From Bin80 sp965220935 (lineage in GTDB: Bacteria; Bacteroidota; Rhodothermia; Rhodothermales; Bin80): DNA of 64,000 bases. Positions within the stretch are counted from its first letter, which is position 1; the number at the start of each line of letters is the position of its first letter. Under the pieces are notes generated by a model that was not told where the DNA came from, made no database searches, and saw only the letters and a list, made by a program, of their open reading frames with translations. The stretch covers positions 1,426,001 to 1,490,000 of the forward strand of contig OZ244857.1 of the NCBI GenBank assembly GCA_965220935.1. The letters are read 5' to 3'. This document shows, in pieces, positions 54,002 to 61,998 of the stretch. The position numbers and the translations under genes were made by a program.

Positions 54002-55276
54002 TTAACCAAGTTTTCGCTTGACAAACCAGCGTTCTCCGATATTCAATGTTGCAGAGACACTAATGAATCTATCTCGGATGAGATTGTCATTTGTTGATCC
54101 TCGAGTTCCAACCTCAACTGAAAGATCAACACGAGTTCCAAAAAACAGTGTTGGAAGCCCTATCCCACCTGTAATTGCTGTGATAACAATATCCCTGCCA
54201 GCGATAGGGCTCACATAGGATTTATCTCTGTAAAATCCTAAGCGATAAGCCGTACGACTTAAATAGGAGGACTGCAATGAAGCGCCAGCTGGAACCAACT
54301 CAACACCAAATGAATAGCGGCGTCTATCTCGCAGATGATTAGCATCAAAGGCGATCAGAGGCAGATTGGTGGATGCTTTTGACCATGGCTCATGTCGAAT
54401 TTCTGTACTAATAAGCCAACGATTCTGATACGACAATGATACTCCACCACGAAACTTTGCCGGAAGTTTTAGATTGCCTCCACTTGTGGTTTCCAATGTA
54501 TCTATATTCAAGCTTTCTCCTAAGGTGAGAGTTCTTGTTCCATCAAGATTCCTCGCGAATGCGCCACTCATTGCAACAACGAATTCGTAATCTTGTCCAT
54601 CTAAGTAAACGGAAAGTCCAACCGTAGGCGAAACACCAAAGAGTCGGGTACTGCTGACAAGATTTGTCTGTAGCAGATCAGCAGAATCAAATATAGTCCG
54701 TCGGCCTTCTTCAATGATTCCAAACAGCATATCTGCAGAAACACCAATTGAGGCCCACGGAGCAATCTTCAAACCTAATCCTATTCTAGCTTGATGTAAA
54801 CCCCCAGATCCCTCATGATTGATCTGATACTCTAAATCTCCACTTTGAGGAGTTCCTATAGATGTATTTACAGAAACTTGATAATTAATACGACTGTATG
54901 GCTCATAAGCAACCCCCATACCTAATCTCCCAGTCAAGATGGGAACACCAATTTGAATTGCATTAAAATTGCCTCTGATAAACGCTTCACTGCGTCCTAG
55001 TGCATCCTGCGCATGAAGCCTATCAAACTGTGCACCCACAGCAACCCGAACAAACGTTTGTCGACTCCACGAAGCAGGATTTCCGAAGTTCACGTAATTG
55101 TACGATATCAAACCAACACTTGAACCACCGAGGGATTGTGCCTGCCCAGACGCAAAAGATGCTAACTCCCCGATTCCGTAGCGTGAATAGAAGGATCCAT
55201 CATCACGACCTTGGCCGTAGGACCTTCCAGCAATCAAGAAAATCAACAGAGCAATCAATAGGTATGGCTGTCTCAT
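54002..55276 (-). CDS. Outer-membrane beta-barrel protein, unknown function
   Basis: This is 424 residues with a signal peptide (LLIALLIFLIAGRSYGQ). After YSRYGIGELASFASGQAQSL with GGSSVGLISYNYVNFGNPAS, the protein alternates amphipathic strands and turns to a final strand (SVSATLNIGERWF). The opening is like that of FadL/PorV-related barrels of Bacteroidota that start with G-[IL]-G and a N-P-A-S loop. Its start overlaps the stop of the lipoprotein gene by four bases (ATGA), so both are probably made together with glycogen synthase upstream. Confidence 0.8.
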   Translation of the reverse strand: MRQPYLLIALLIFLIAGRSYGQGRDDGSFYSRYGIGELASFASGQAQSLGGSSVGLISYNYVNFGNPASWSRQTFVRVAVGAQFDRLHAQDALGRSEAFIRGNFNAIQIGVPILTGRLGMGVAYEPYSRINYQVSVNTSIGTPQSGDLEYQINHEGSGGLHQARIGLGLKIAPWASIGVSADMLFGIIEEGRRTIFDSADLLQTNLVSSTRLFGVSPTVGLSVYLDGQDYEFVVAMSGAFARNLDGTRTLTLGESLNIDTLETTSGGNLKLPAKFRGGVSLSYQNRWLISTEIRHEPWSKASTNLPLIAFDANHLRDRRRYSFGVELVPAGASLQSSYLSRTAYRLGFYRDKSYVSPIAGRDIVITAITGGIGLPTLFFGTRVDLSVEVGTRGSTNDNLIRDRFISVSATLNIGERWFVKRKLG

Positions 55277-56379
55277 GGGGGAAGAATCATAGTCAGTGAT
55301 GGAGCAAGTTCTTGGCCATCTAGATCATAAAGAAGCACTGCACTCAAAGAATTAATCTGACGAGGCGCACGTAATTCAAGATGTTTCACTTCCTGAGTAC
55401 CGAACAAAATACTTTGAATAAATACATTAACGAGTGACCCGCTGAAACGATACTCTCCCTCGTTACGCTGAGCAACTCCGACCGGAAACGGCAAAACTGC
55501 ATCATCAGTAGGGACAGCAAATAGAGATAATGAATCAGGGGTTGGTCGGACAAAGTGTTCAGGAGTAGACTGATCAGTCAAAGCATGAAATCTGATAATT
55601 GCACCATTGATAGGCTGATTTTCAAAGCTTTCAAGATTCACAGTAAAATCAATAAAGGGACCTGCACCGTCTTGGAATAAGACGTATCCGCTCGGAGTCT
55701 GTGCTGGACTCATCCGCTTGACCTGTGTTAATGTGCTACTGACTTGATATCTATCCGTCGTAGCTGATGTGATCACTTCTAAGAATGATGTCGCTGCGTT
55801 CAATCCAATCACGTGACGGCTCTCGTGTTGAATCAAAGCAAACCCATGAAATTTGGATTCGAAATCATCGCTTTTCAGAAGATCTTCGTTATCACGAACC
55901 CATGACTCTGGTAAATTAATAGACGAGCGCAGATCAGAAATTGTAACCGTGAAAATTTCTGGGCCAATATTGAGTTCGGTATCGGATTCAAGCCCAGTGT
56001 CATTCCACTCTGCGAGGATTTGATGCAGACCGATTTGAACTGGGGTAAGCGTATCCCCATACTGATAGTTTCGCGAAAAAATCAGTCGTGCTTCGTTAAT
56101 CGTTTCCGATGGGGCACCTCCAAAAGTGCCCTCAAAATCCATAAACCCATTTGCGAAGATTTGTCCAGTGAGTGGGTCATCAACTGCTCCAACAAGCACA
56201 CGAGGTGTTGAACCAGTAATGTCTGTTCGAGAAGATTCAGATAATGATAGCACGGGTGCCAACCTTACCGTAGCAGATATTTCATCTTCCAACAGATCAA
56301 GCCCCACATCTGTCACTGGATCGCTACAAGCTGCCACAACCAATATCAATAGTAAACAAACAAAACGTAATGTGCGCAT
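55273..56379 (-). CDS. DUF4270-like surface lipoprotein
   Basis: This is 368 residues with a clear lipobox (LLLILVVAACS, Cys18). It is followed by DPVTDVGLDLLEDEISATVR, like the opening of DUF4270 lipoproteins. The body is beta-rich with serine/threonine loops and no catalytic motif. The order glycogen synthase, DUF4270 lipoprotein is typical of Bacteroidota, which supports the family call. It is coupled to the barrel gene by ATGA. Function unknown. Confidence 0.78.
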   Translation of the reverse strand: MRTLRFVCLLLILVVAACSDPVTDVGLDLLEDEISATVRLAPVLSLSESSRTDITGSTPRVLVGAVDDPLTGQIFANGFMDFEGTFGGAPSETINEARLIFSRNYQYGDTLTPVQIGLHQILAEWNDTGLESDTELNIGPEIFTVTISDLRSSINLPESWVRDNEDLLKSDDFESKFHGFALIQHESRHVIGLNAATSFLEVITSATTDRYQVSSTLTQVKRMSPAQTPSGYVLFQDGAGPFIDFTVNLESFENQPINGAIIRFHALTDQSTPEHFVRPTPDSLSLFAVPTDDAVLPFPVGVAQRNEGEYRFSGSLVNVFIQSILFGTQEVKHLELRAPRQINSLSAVLLYDLDGQELAPSLTMILPP

Positions 56380-56489
56380 GGAATGATAGCGAGCACAGTG
56401 ATGTGCTCAGATAACGGATAAAAAGGTCAAATTCGTGCCCAAAATCAAAGTCACAAGCGGGAAACGCTGTGGTGAGGAAGGTGTTCCAA

Positions 56490-57263
56490 TTAGGCGGCTT
56501 CTGAACTGAATGCCCTCTGGTATAAACCCGTCGCCTGCAAGACGATTTCGCTTGCATCCTCACTGAAATGGAATGATGACTCGGAATCAGGGCTGAGCGA
56601 TGGGGGGTAGGCAACAATATCAGAAAATTTTGCACCCAAGTCAGATAAACTCATTCCATTGGTCTCACCATTGAGTGATAAGTTCATGTTATCAACAAGA
56701 TCTTGGGAAATAACGGCATCGGCTTCAATGTGATCAGGGGTATAAATAACAGTTTTTACGGAATCAAACACATCTTTACCGTCGTATTCCGTTGATAACA
56801 AAAGTGGCAAAAACCCACTAATCCATCCAAAGGCATGAACGATATCAGGCTTCCACTGCAACTTACAGACTGTTTCTAGGACCGATCGTGCAAAAAAGAG
56901 TGCGCGCGCTGTGTTGTCCTCAAAAATGATTCCCTCTCTGTCTTTGTGTAAACCTTTCCTTTTGAAAAAACGCTTACTATCCATAAAATAAACCTGACAT
57001 CGCGTTCCTGGAATAGCGGTTACTTTCACTGCAAGTGGCTCAGCTTTGCCATCCATCGGAACTTTAGTACCACACAGCCGAATGACTTGATGTAAACGAT
57101 TCTTACGCTCGCTGATAGTCCCATATCGAGGCATCATGATCCGAGTGTCAAAGCTACCCCCTCCATGAAGTCCTTCAGGTAAACAACGGGTTAACGTTCC
57201 AATCTCGCTTTCTTTAGTAAACGGAGCAATCTCTCCAGTGACAAACAGTATATTGGTTAACAT
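56490..57263 (-). CDS. Short glycogen/starch synthase (GT5 N-domain only)
   Basis: This 257-residue protein matches only the first domain of GT5 glycogen synthase: ILFVTGEIAPFTKESEIGTL, with the ADP-glucose-loop Lys18 as KES rather than the classical KxGGL. It continues SFDTRIMMPRYGTI, CQVYFMDSKRFFKR and PDIVHAFGWISGFLPLLL. The C-terminal glycosyltransferase domain is absent, and the frame ends without sign of truncation. Such short versions are usual in Bacteroidota. Whether it is catalytic is uncertain because the KxGGL motif is altered (KESEIG). It is transcribed towards the lipoprotein gene, 110 bases away. Confidence 0.82.
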   Translation of the reverse strand: MLTNILFVTGEIAPFTKESEIGTLTRCLPEGLHGGGSFDTRIMMPRYGTISERKNRLHQVIRLCGTKVPMDGKAEPLAVKVTAIPGTRCQVYFMDSKRFFKRKGLHKDREGIIFEDNTARALFFARSVLETVCKLQWKPDIVHAFGWISGFLPLLLSTEYDGKDVFDSVKTVIYTPDHIEADAVISQDLVDNMNLSLNGETNGMSLSDLGAKFSDIVAYPPSLSPDSESSFHFSEDASEIVLQATGLYQRAFSSEAA

Positions 57264-57520
57264 TAAACGTTATTCTATATTTTAAAAATGACTTGATTCA
57301 ATCCAATATGTAGATACTAGCAACTTATATCACTTTCTCGCAAAAGATTTAGGAAACGCTTCCACCATACGATAATTGAATTAGTAATATACTGAATAAA
57401 TTCGAGATTGCAAAATTAGAAGCATTCATAGCGATAGATATAAAGCCTACTGCGCTAAATGGAGCAGTCCTGATTGATAAAGGTTTAATAGAAAATAATT
57501 TATGCATCAACTTTATCATT

Positions 57521-59401
57521 ATGCCTGACTCAATTGAATCCATGCGTGAACATTTACCGATCCACATTTTTGAGGATGCCATTTCGCTTGCGAATACGTT
57601 AGCCAATCATATCGGTTCGCTGATAAAAGAACGTAATTCTAAGGGCTTGAATACAGTTCTTGGGCTCCCGACTGGATCTACTCCGCTAGATGTGTACAAG
57701 GAGTTAATCCGTTTACATTTGCAAGAAGGATTGGATTTTTCCAGAGTCATTACCTTTGATCTCGCGGAGTATTATCCGATTGAACCTAATCAGCTTCAAA
57801 GCTACTATAGTTTTCTACGGGAAAACCTGTTAAATCATATCAATATTCCAGAAGAGCAGACGCATGGATTGCCGGGGAATATTCCAGAATCCGAAGTTGA
57901 TCATTGGTGCCATTGTTATGAAGAAAAGATTCGTGAATCTGGGGGTTTAGATCTAGTTTTGCTGAGAATTGGACGTAGTGGGCATATAGCCTTCAACGAG
58001 CCAGGAAGTTCAAAAAGTGATCGAACCAGAAAAGTGATTTTAGATTCAATCACTCGTAAGGATGCCTCAAGCCATTTTTTCGGGGATGATCATGTCCCTC
58101 TTCAAGGATTGACCGTGGGTGTTGGGACGATCTTAGATTCACGTGAAATTGTTCTTATGGCAACGGGCGAGGGAAAAGCAGGAATCATCCGGCGTGCGGT
58201 GGAAGATCCCATCAATCAGGAAGTAACCGCTTCGTATCTCAGAGAGCATCCTAAAAGCGTTGTATTTCTTGATCGCGCTGCTGCTGGATCTCTGACTAGA
58301 GAACAAACCCCATGGCTTGTCTACGATGTAGAATGGGATCTGGAGATGGCTAAACGGGCGATCATTTGGCTCTCCAAGCGCGTAGGTAAGGCAATCCTGC
58401 AACTTGAGGAGGCAGATTTCCATAATAACCAACTCTACAGTCTTGTGTATGCTTACCCAAATATTGATGAAATATGTTTAGAAGTTTTTGATGATCTGCG
58501 CCAAAGAATCTATTATCAGAACCAACTTCCCTCCAATGAACGTGTGATTTTATTCAGCCCACATCCTGACGACGATGTAATCTCTATGGGAGGGATGCTT
58601 GACAAACTCGTGAAAAATAACAATGAGATCATTGTTGCCTATATGACCAATGGTTCAGTAGCAGTTTTTGATGCTGACGTTTCCAGAAATTTGGCTTTCA
58701 TAGAAATGTGTCTCAAAGAACTTGGAATCACTGGTGATGCGTCAAAGGCTTTCCGTTTGAATCGCGAAGAAATTCTGAGCTTCATAGCAAATAAGGCACC
58801 TGGCGAAGTTGACCTGCCCGCCGTACAACGGATCAAGTCTGCGATCCGCTACTCGGAGGCTATTGCAGGAATTGAGGTCATGGGGCTGAATCAGTCACAT
58901 GCTCGTTTTATTGATTTACCGTTCTATCAAACTGGGCGGATCAAGAAGAAGCCCGTCGGTCAGGAAGATGCTAACATCATCATTGAGCTGATGAATGAAC
59001 AGAACCCTGATCACATCTTTGTTGCGGGCGATCTCTCAGATCCTCATGGCACACATAGAATCTGTTATGTTGCAATTCAAATGGCTTTGGAACAATATAA
59101 CAAGGCGCGCGGAGTTCAGGGCCCAAAGATTTGGCTTTACAGGGGGGCGTGGCAGGAGTGGGAAATTCATCAAGCCGATGTCTTTACACCGATTTCCCGA
59201 ACGGAGATGGCACGAAAAATTGAAGCGATCTTTAAGCATGAAAGTCAGAAGGACCGGGCGATGTTCCCTGGCGCTTATGATGATCGCGAATTCTGGCAGA
59301 GAGCACGTGATCGCAATACTGGTACAGCAGAAGCACTCAACCGACTGGGGTTACCAGAATTTTATGCCGCTGAAGCTTTCGTCACAGGACATGCTTTGTA
59401 G
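57521..59401 (+). CDS. Glucosamine-6-phosphate deaminase fused to an LmbE/PIG-L deacetylase
   Basis: This is a 626-residue fusion. Residues about 15-265 are NagB-like: VLGLPTGSTPLDVYKEL, VITFDLAEYYPIEPNQLQSY, and GRSGHIAFNEPGSSKSDRTR with catalytic His and Glu. The Asp normally before the His (N-D-G-H) is Ser here. Residues about 355-600 are a zinc-dependent LmbE/PIG-L deacetylase: LFSPHPDDDVISMGGML (metal ligands), VAYMTNGSVAVFD and GDLSDPHGTHR. Together they could deacetylate and deaminate amino-sugars. Fusions of this kind are found in Bacteroidota. It is divergent from glycogen synthase. Confidence 0.9.
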   Translation: MPDSIESMREHLPIHIFEDAISLANTLANHIGSLIKERNSKGLNTVLGLPTGSTPLDVYKELIRLHLQEGLDFSRVITFDLAEYYPIEPNQLQSYYSFLRENLLNHINIPEEQTHGLPGNIPESEVDHWCHCYEEKIRESGGLDLVLLRIGRSGHIAFNEPGSSKSDRTRKVILDSITRKDASSHFFGDDHVPLQGLTVGVGTILDSREIVLMATGEGKAGIIRRAVEDPINQEVTASYLREHPKSVVFLDRAAAGSLTREQTPWLVYDVEWDLEMAKRAIIWLSKRVGKAILQLEEADFHNNQLYSLVYAYPNIDEICLEVFDDLRQRIYYQNQLPSNERVILFSPHPDDDVISMGGMLDKLVKNNNEIIVAYMTNGSVAVFDADVSRNLAFIEMCLKELGITGDASKAFRLNREEILSFIANKAPGEVDLPAVQRIKSAIRYSEAIAGIEVMGLNQSHARFIDLPFYQTGRIKKKPVGQEDANIIIELMNEQNPDHIFVAGDLSDPHGTHRICYVAIQMALEQYNKARGVQGPKIWLYRGAWQEWEIHQADVFTPISRTEMARKIEAIFKHESQKDRAMFPGAYDDREFWQRARDRNTGTAEALNRLGLPEFYAAEAFVTGHAL

Positions 59402-59406
59402 TAATC

Positions 59407-59460
59407 CATGATGATTCTTTGACCAGTGTCTTTTCAAAAGCGGGCTATGGAATCATCATG
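59407..59460. terminator. Hairpin between convergent nagB-lmbE and msrA
   Basis: CATGATGATTC (59407-59417) and GAATCATCATG (59450-59460) form a perfect 11-base stem with a 32-base loop. Its position between two converging genes, 6 bases from one stop and 17 from the other, fits a two-way terminator, though no T run is present. Confidence 0.5.
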
Positions 59461-59476
59461 TCAAGGTCACGATTGA

Positions 59477-59941
59477 TTAAATGCGACAGGAACTTAGTCC
59501 ACGCTTCTGCAAGTACTGCTGATGATATTCTTCGGCGCGATAAAATGTGCAGGACGGGACAATCTCGGTCACAATCGTACGTTTGAGTTTTGTCTGACGT
59601 TGTTTCATTGATAACTCAGCGTCTTGTTTTTGTGCTTCGGTGTGATAGAAGATCACCGAGCGGTACTGCGACCCTACATCAGGGCCCTGACGATTGAGAG
59701 TTGTCGGGTCATGGTTTTCCCAGAAGATATCTAGTAACTTGGTGTAGATGATGACAGCGGGATCAAATGTTACTTGAACCACTTCTGCATGGCCTGTCTT
59801 GGAATAGCAAACATCCTCATATGATGGATTTACCGTAGTTCCGCCGCAATAACCCACTGCCGTGTCAACGACACCAGATGTTTGCCTGAATAATAACTCT
59901 ACTCCCCAGAAACACCCAGCTCCAAATGTTGCCTGATCCAT
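59477..59941 (-). CDS. msrA: Peptide-methionine (S)-S-oxide reductase
   Basis: This is 154 residues from ATG 59941 (MDQATFGAGCFWGVELLFRQ). The catalytic Cys10 sits in the GCFWG motif. Further blocks are GVVDTAVGYCGG, YEDVCYSKTGHAEVVQVTFD, FWENHDPTTLNRQGPDVGSQ with YRSVIFYH, and the closing FYRAEEYHQQYL. MsrA reduces the S form of oxidised methionine in proteins. The open frame extends 24 codons upstream without MsrA character. No fused MsrB domain. It diverges from the DUF1080 gene. Confidence 0.96.
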   Translation of the reverse strand: MDQATFGAGCFWGVELLFRQTSGVVDTAVGYCGGTTVNPSYEDVCYSKTGHAEVVQVTFDPAVIIYTKLLDIFWENHDPTTLNRQGPDVGSQYRSVIFYHTEAQKQDAELSMKQRQTKLKRTIVTEIVPSCTFYRAEEYHQQYLQKRGLSSCRI

Positions 59942-60055
59942 GATTGTGGCCGAAATGGTTTTGTGGTGTAACGATATGTGAAAATCAATGTTCCTTTTGG
60001 ATTTATCCACCATATTACGTAACTTTGCTTTTTAATCATACTCTCATGCACAATC

Positions 60056-60817
60056 ATGCTTAGAATTCTTACGTTTCTGTCAGCATTACTTTTCGCTACT
60101 TTTTCTGTTAACGCCCAGACGGGGGTTGGCATGCCTGCACCTGATGGTGCGATGATATTATTTGACGGTTCCAGAGAATCACTTGACGAGAACTGGACCT
60201 ACTGGGACGGGCCCCGGCTTGCGGCCGAACTCCCTATTAAATGGGAAATAGTAGATGACCCAGTGGACGAAGATAGCGTTGTTAGTAGCAAAGACCCAGC
60301 AGCTATTGGTGGACTCTACGGTTCTGCTGATATTGTGACTCAGAAAAAATTTCGTGACTTTCGGTTACATGTTGAATTCTTAATTACAGAATCTGGGGGA
60401 AACAGCGGAGTTTACCTCCAAAATCGTTATGAAATTCAAGTCTTAGATGGTGATTCAACCATCCATGGGATGGCTGCGGTGATTAACGAAAAGAAATCTC
60501 CGTATTGGCCATATAATGGACTCGGCCAATGGAATGCCTATGATGTGGTATTTCGTGCTGCGAGATTTGAAGATGGAGAACGCAGTGAGCCTGCCATGGT
60601 CACTCTCTACTTTAACGGTGTTAAGGTTCACGAAAGTATTCCGATTCAGCAAGTTTGGGGAGGCCCTTTCTCTGGTATAGATGGTGGTAATGACGAGGGA
60701 CGTGGGATTACTGATACACCAGGCGGGGTCAAGCTACAAGCCGAGGGTCATGATGTCCGATATAGAAATATTTGGATTCTTGAATTAGATCTATTGGAAC
60801 CAGATACAGATTTTTGA
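60056..60817 (+). CDS. Secreted DUF1080 (3-keto-disaccharide hydrolase-like) protein
   Basis: This is 253 residues with a signal peptide (LTFLSALLFATFSVNAQ). The single lectin-like beta-sandwich domain shows the DUF1080 pattern: AMILFDGSRESLDENW, VVSSKDPAAIGGLYGSADIV, DFRLHVEFLITESGGNSGVY followed by LQNRYEIQVLD, GQWNAYDVVFRAAR, NGVKVHESI and the closing GVKLQAEGHDVRYRNIWI. The family includes glycoside-processing enzymes acting on keto-sugars and binding proteins, so enzymatic activity is possible but not shown. It is alone between msrA and the cold-shock gene. Confidence 0.88.
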   Translation: MLRILTFLSALLFATFSVNAQTGVGMPAPDGAMILFDGSRESLDENWTYWDGPRLAAELPIKWEIVDDPVDEDSVVSSKDPAAIGGLYGSADIVTQKKFRDFRLHVEFLITESGGNSGVYLQNRYEIQVLDGDSTIHGMAAVINEKKSPYWPYNGLGQWNAYDVVFRAARFEDGERSEPAMVTLYFNGVKVHESIPIQQVWGGPFSGIDGGNDEGRGITDTPGGVKLQAEGHDVRYRNIWILELDLLEPDTDF

Positions 60818-60852
60818 ACTGCGCAATCTTGCATAAATAGCCGTTCATCTGA

Positions 60853-61080
60853 TCAATTAGACATCACATCACTGTCAGATGTGCCTCCATGTTTGAACAT
60901 CATTAGGATTCTTGGAGTATTGTAAGGGTAATCGTCCCGTAAACTGCTCAGTGCATCTTCTATTAACTTGGCTAGTTTCTCAAGCAAAATCAAATGATGA
61001 TGTGCCAGATTGATGCGTAACATTTTACATCTTTCCGAATTGCTTTGTAATTCTGATATCTTAACAAATTTTTCACACAT
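60853..61080 (-). CDS. Possible small helical protein, uncertain
   Basis: From ATG 61080 a 75-codon frame reads MCEKFVKISELQSNSERCKM and then a helix-forming stretch HHHLILLEKLAKLIEDALSS, ending GGTSDSDVMSN. Codon use is plausible and the amphipathic helix looks protein-like. The frame is open further upstream to 61179 without support. No family is recognised. It lies opposite the cold-shock gene leader region. It may be a chance frame. Confidence 0.35.
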   Translation of the reverse strand: MCEKFVKISELQSNSERCKMLRINLAHHHLILLEKLAKLIEDALSSLRDDYPYNTPRILMMFKHGGTSDSDVMSN

Positions 61081-61135
61081 TTTGACACAACTATTGTGCA
61101 CAAATGATCTAACAGTCGGGTATAAACGGTAATTA

Positions 61136-61172
61136 ACAGGATTAGATTTCAAATCCTGTGTGTAGTTTTTCT
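61136..61172 (+). promoter_or_regulatory. Hairpin in the cold-shock gene leader
   Basis: ACAGGATT (61136-61143) and AATCCTGT (61152-61159) form a perfect 8-base stem with an 8-base loop, followed by GTGTAGTTTTTCTT. It lies 43 bases upstream of the cold-shock gene ATG. It could be an attenuator-like or temperature-responsive leader, as in other csp genes, or the end of an upstream transcript. Confidence 0.4.
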
Positions 61173-61202
61173 TAATCAAACGTCGTAAGACACATTAATA
61201 TT

Positions 61203-61418
61203 ATGTTAGATCATCGTGAACAAGGTACTGTTAAATGGTTCAACTCTGATAAGGGTTATGGCTTCATTGAGCGAGATAGTGGAGACAAAGATGTATTTGT
61301 CCACTATTCCGAAGTCAATAAAGAAGGTTATAAAACTCTTGATGAAGGACAGAGAGTTGAATTTGCTGTGACAGAAGGGGATAAAGGACTGCAGGCTCAA
61401 AGCGTGGATCCTATCTAG
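61203..61418 (+). CDS. Cold-shock domain protein (CspA family)
   Basis: This 71-residue single cold-shock domain has both RNA-binding motifs: RNP1 KGYGFIE (within VKWFNSDKGYGFIERDSG) and RNP2 VFVHYSEV. It ends QAQSVDPI. Such proteins bind single-stranded RNA/DNA and melt structures at low temperature. The N-terminus has six extra residues (MLDHRE) before the canonical QGTVKWF. A leader hairpin lies upstream, and the 580 bases after it are non-coding. Confidence 0.95.
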   Translation: MLDHREQGTVKWFNSDKGYGFIERDSGDKDVFVHYSEVNKEGYKTLDEGQRVEFAVTEGDKGLQAQSVDPI

Positions 61419-61998
61419 ATCTATCTATTTACATCCCTGATAGAACTTGTTAGTGGGATTCTTATCGTTGATCTTGATTGCTACATTTTCTGTAGCACCG
61501 TGTGGGTTTTTCTCTGGTCTAAACAGAGGCGGTGGTGGATTCCATGTTCGTAGTCTCTGCATCTATCCTTCTTGCGGCCTGTCAACCATTTTATTACTAA
61601 TCTGGCACCATGCATGCCAGATTGGTCGTTGGCTTGATGGATTATGATTCTGACGGGGTTATTCAGTTGATTCCCCGACAAGTCATTAGCATGATGACGT
61701 AGTGATGAATCGGTCTTAATGTGAGCCGGTTATGCAAAATTCAATAGGGGATACGCCGAAGTAAGGACGGTTCAGATAAATTGAATACCGCCAGCGCTAG
61801 TTGAATGAATATCTAACTAGCCCCAGTGGCCCAATCCCTACTCCAGTAGTATCTGGGAAAAATCGTCCAAATCTTGGGAGACTGTTGCATTGTCAGCTCA
61901 TAGGACTAAATTCAACAGTGTATCATCCTCTCAGGAGGCATAGCGTAATTTATTTTCCAGCCACACTGCGATGTCAATCATTTAATTCTTTACCAGAA
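61419..61998. other. Long intergenic region with one strong hairpin
   Basis: This is 580 bases between the cold-shock gene and the end of the carbamoyltransferase gene (converging). A perfect stem AATCTGGCA (61599-61607) with TGCCAGATT (61615-61623) encloses a 7-base loop. Short frames on both strands lack coding character. The hairpin could end either transcript or belong to an unrecognised small RNA. Confidence 0.45.

Noticed and set aside
53840..54097. Plus-strand frame in the gap before the outer-membrane protein gene
   Set aside because: It overlaps the end of a well-supported minus-strand gene and has low-quality, AT-driven composition.
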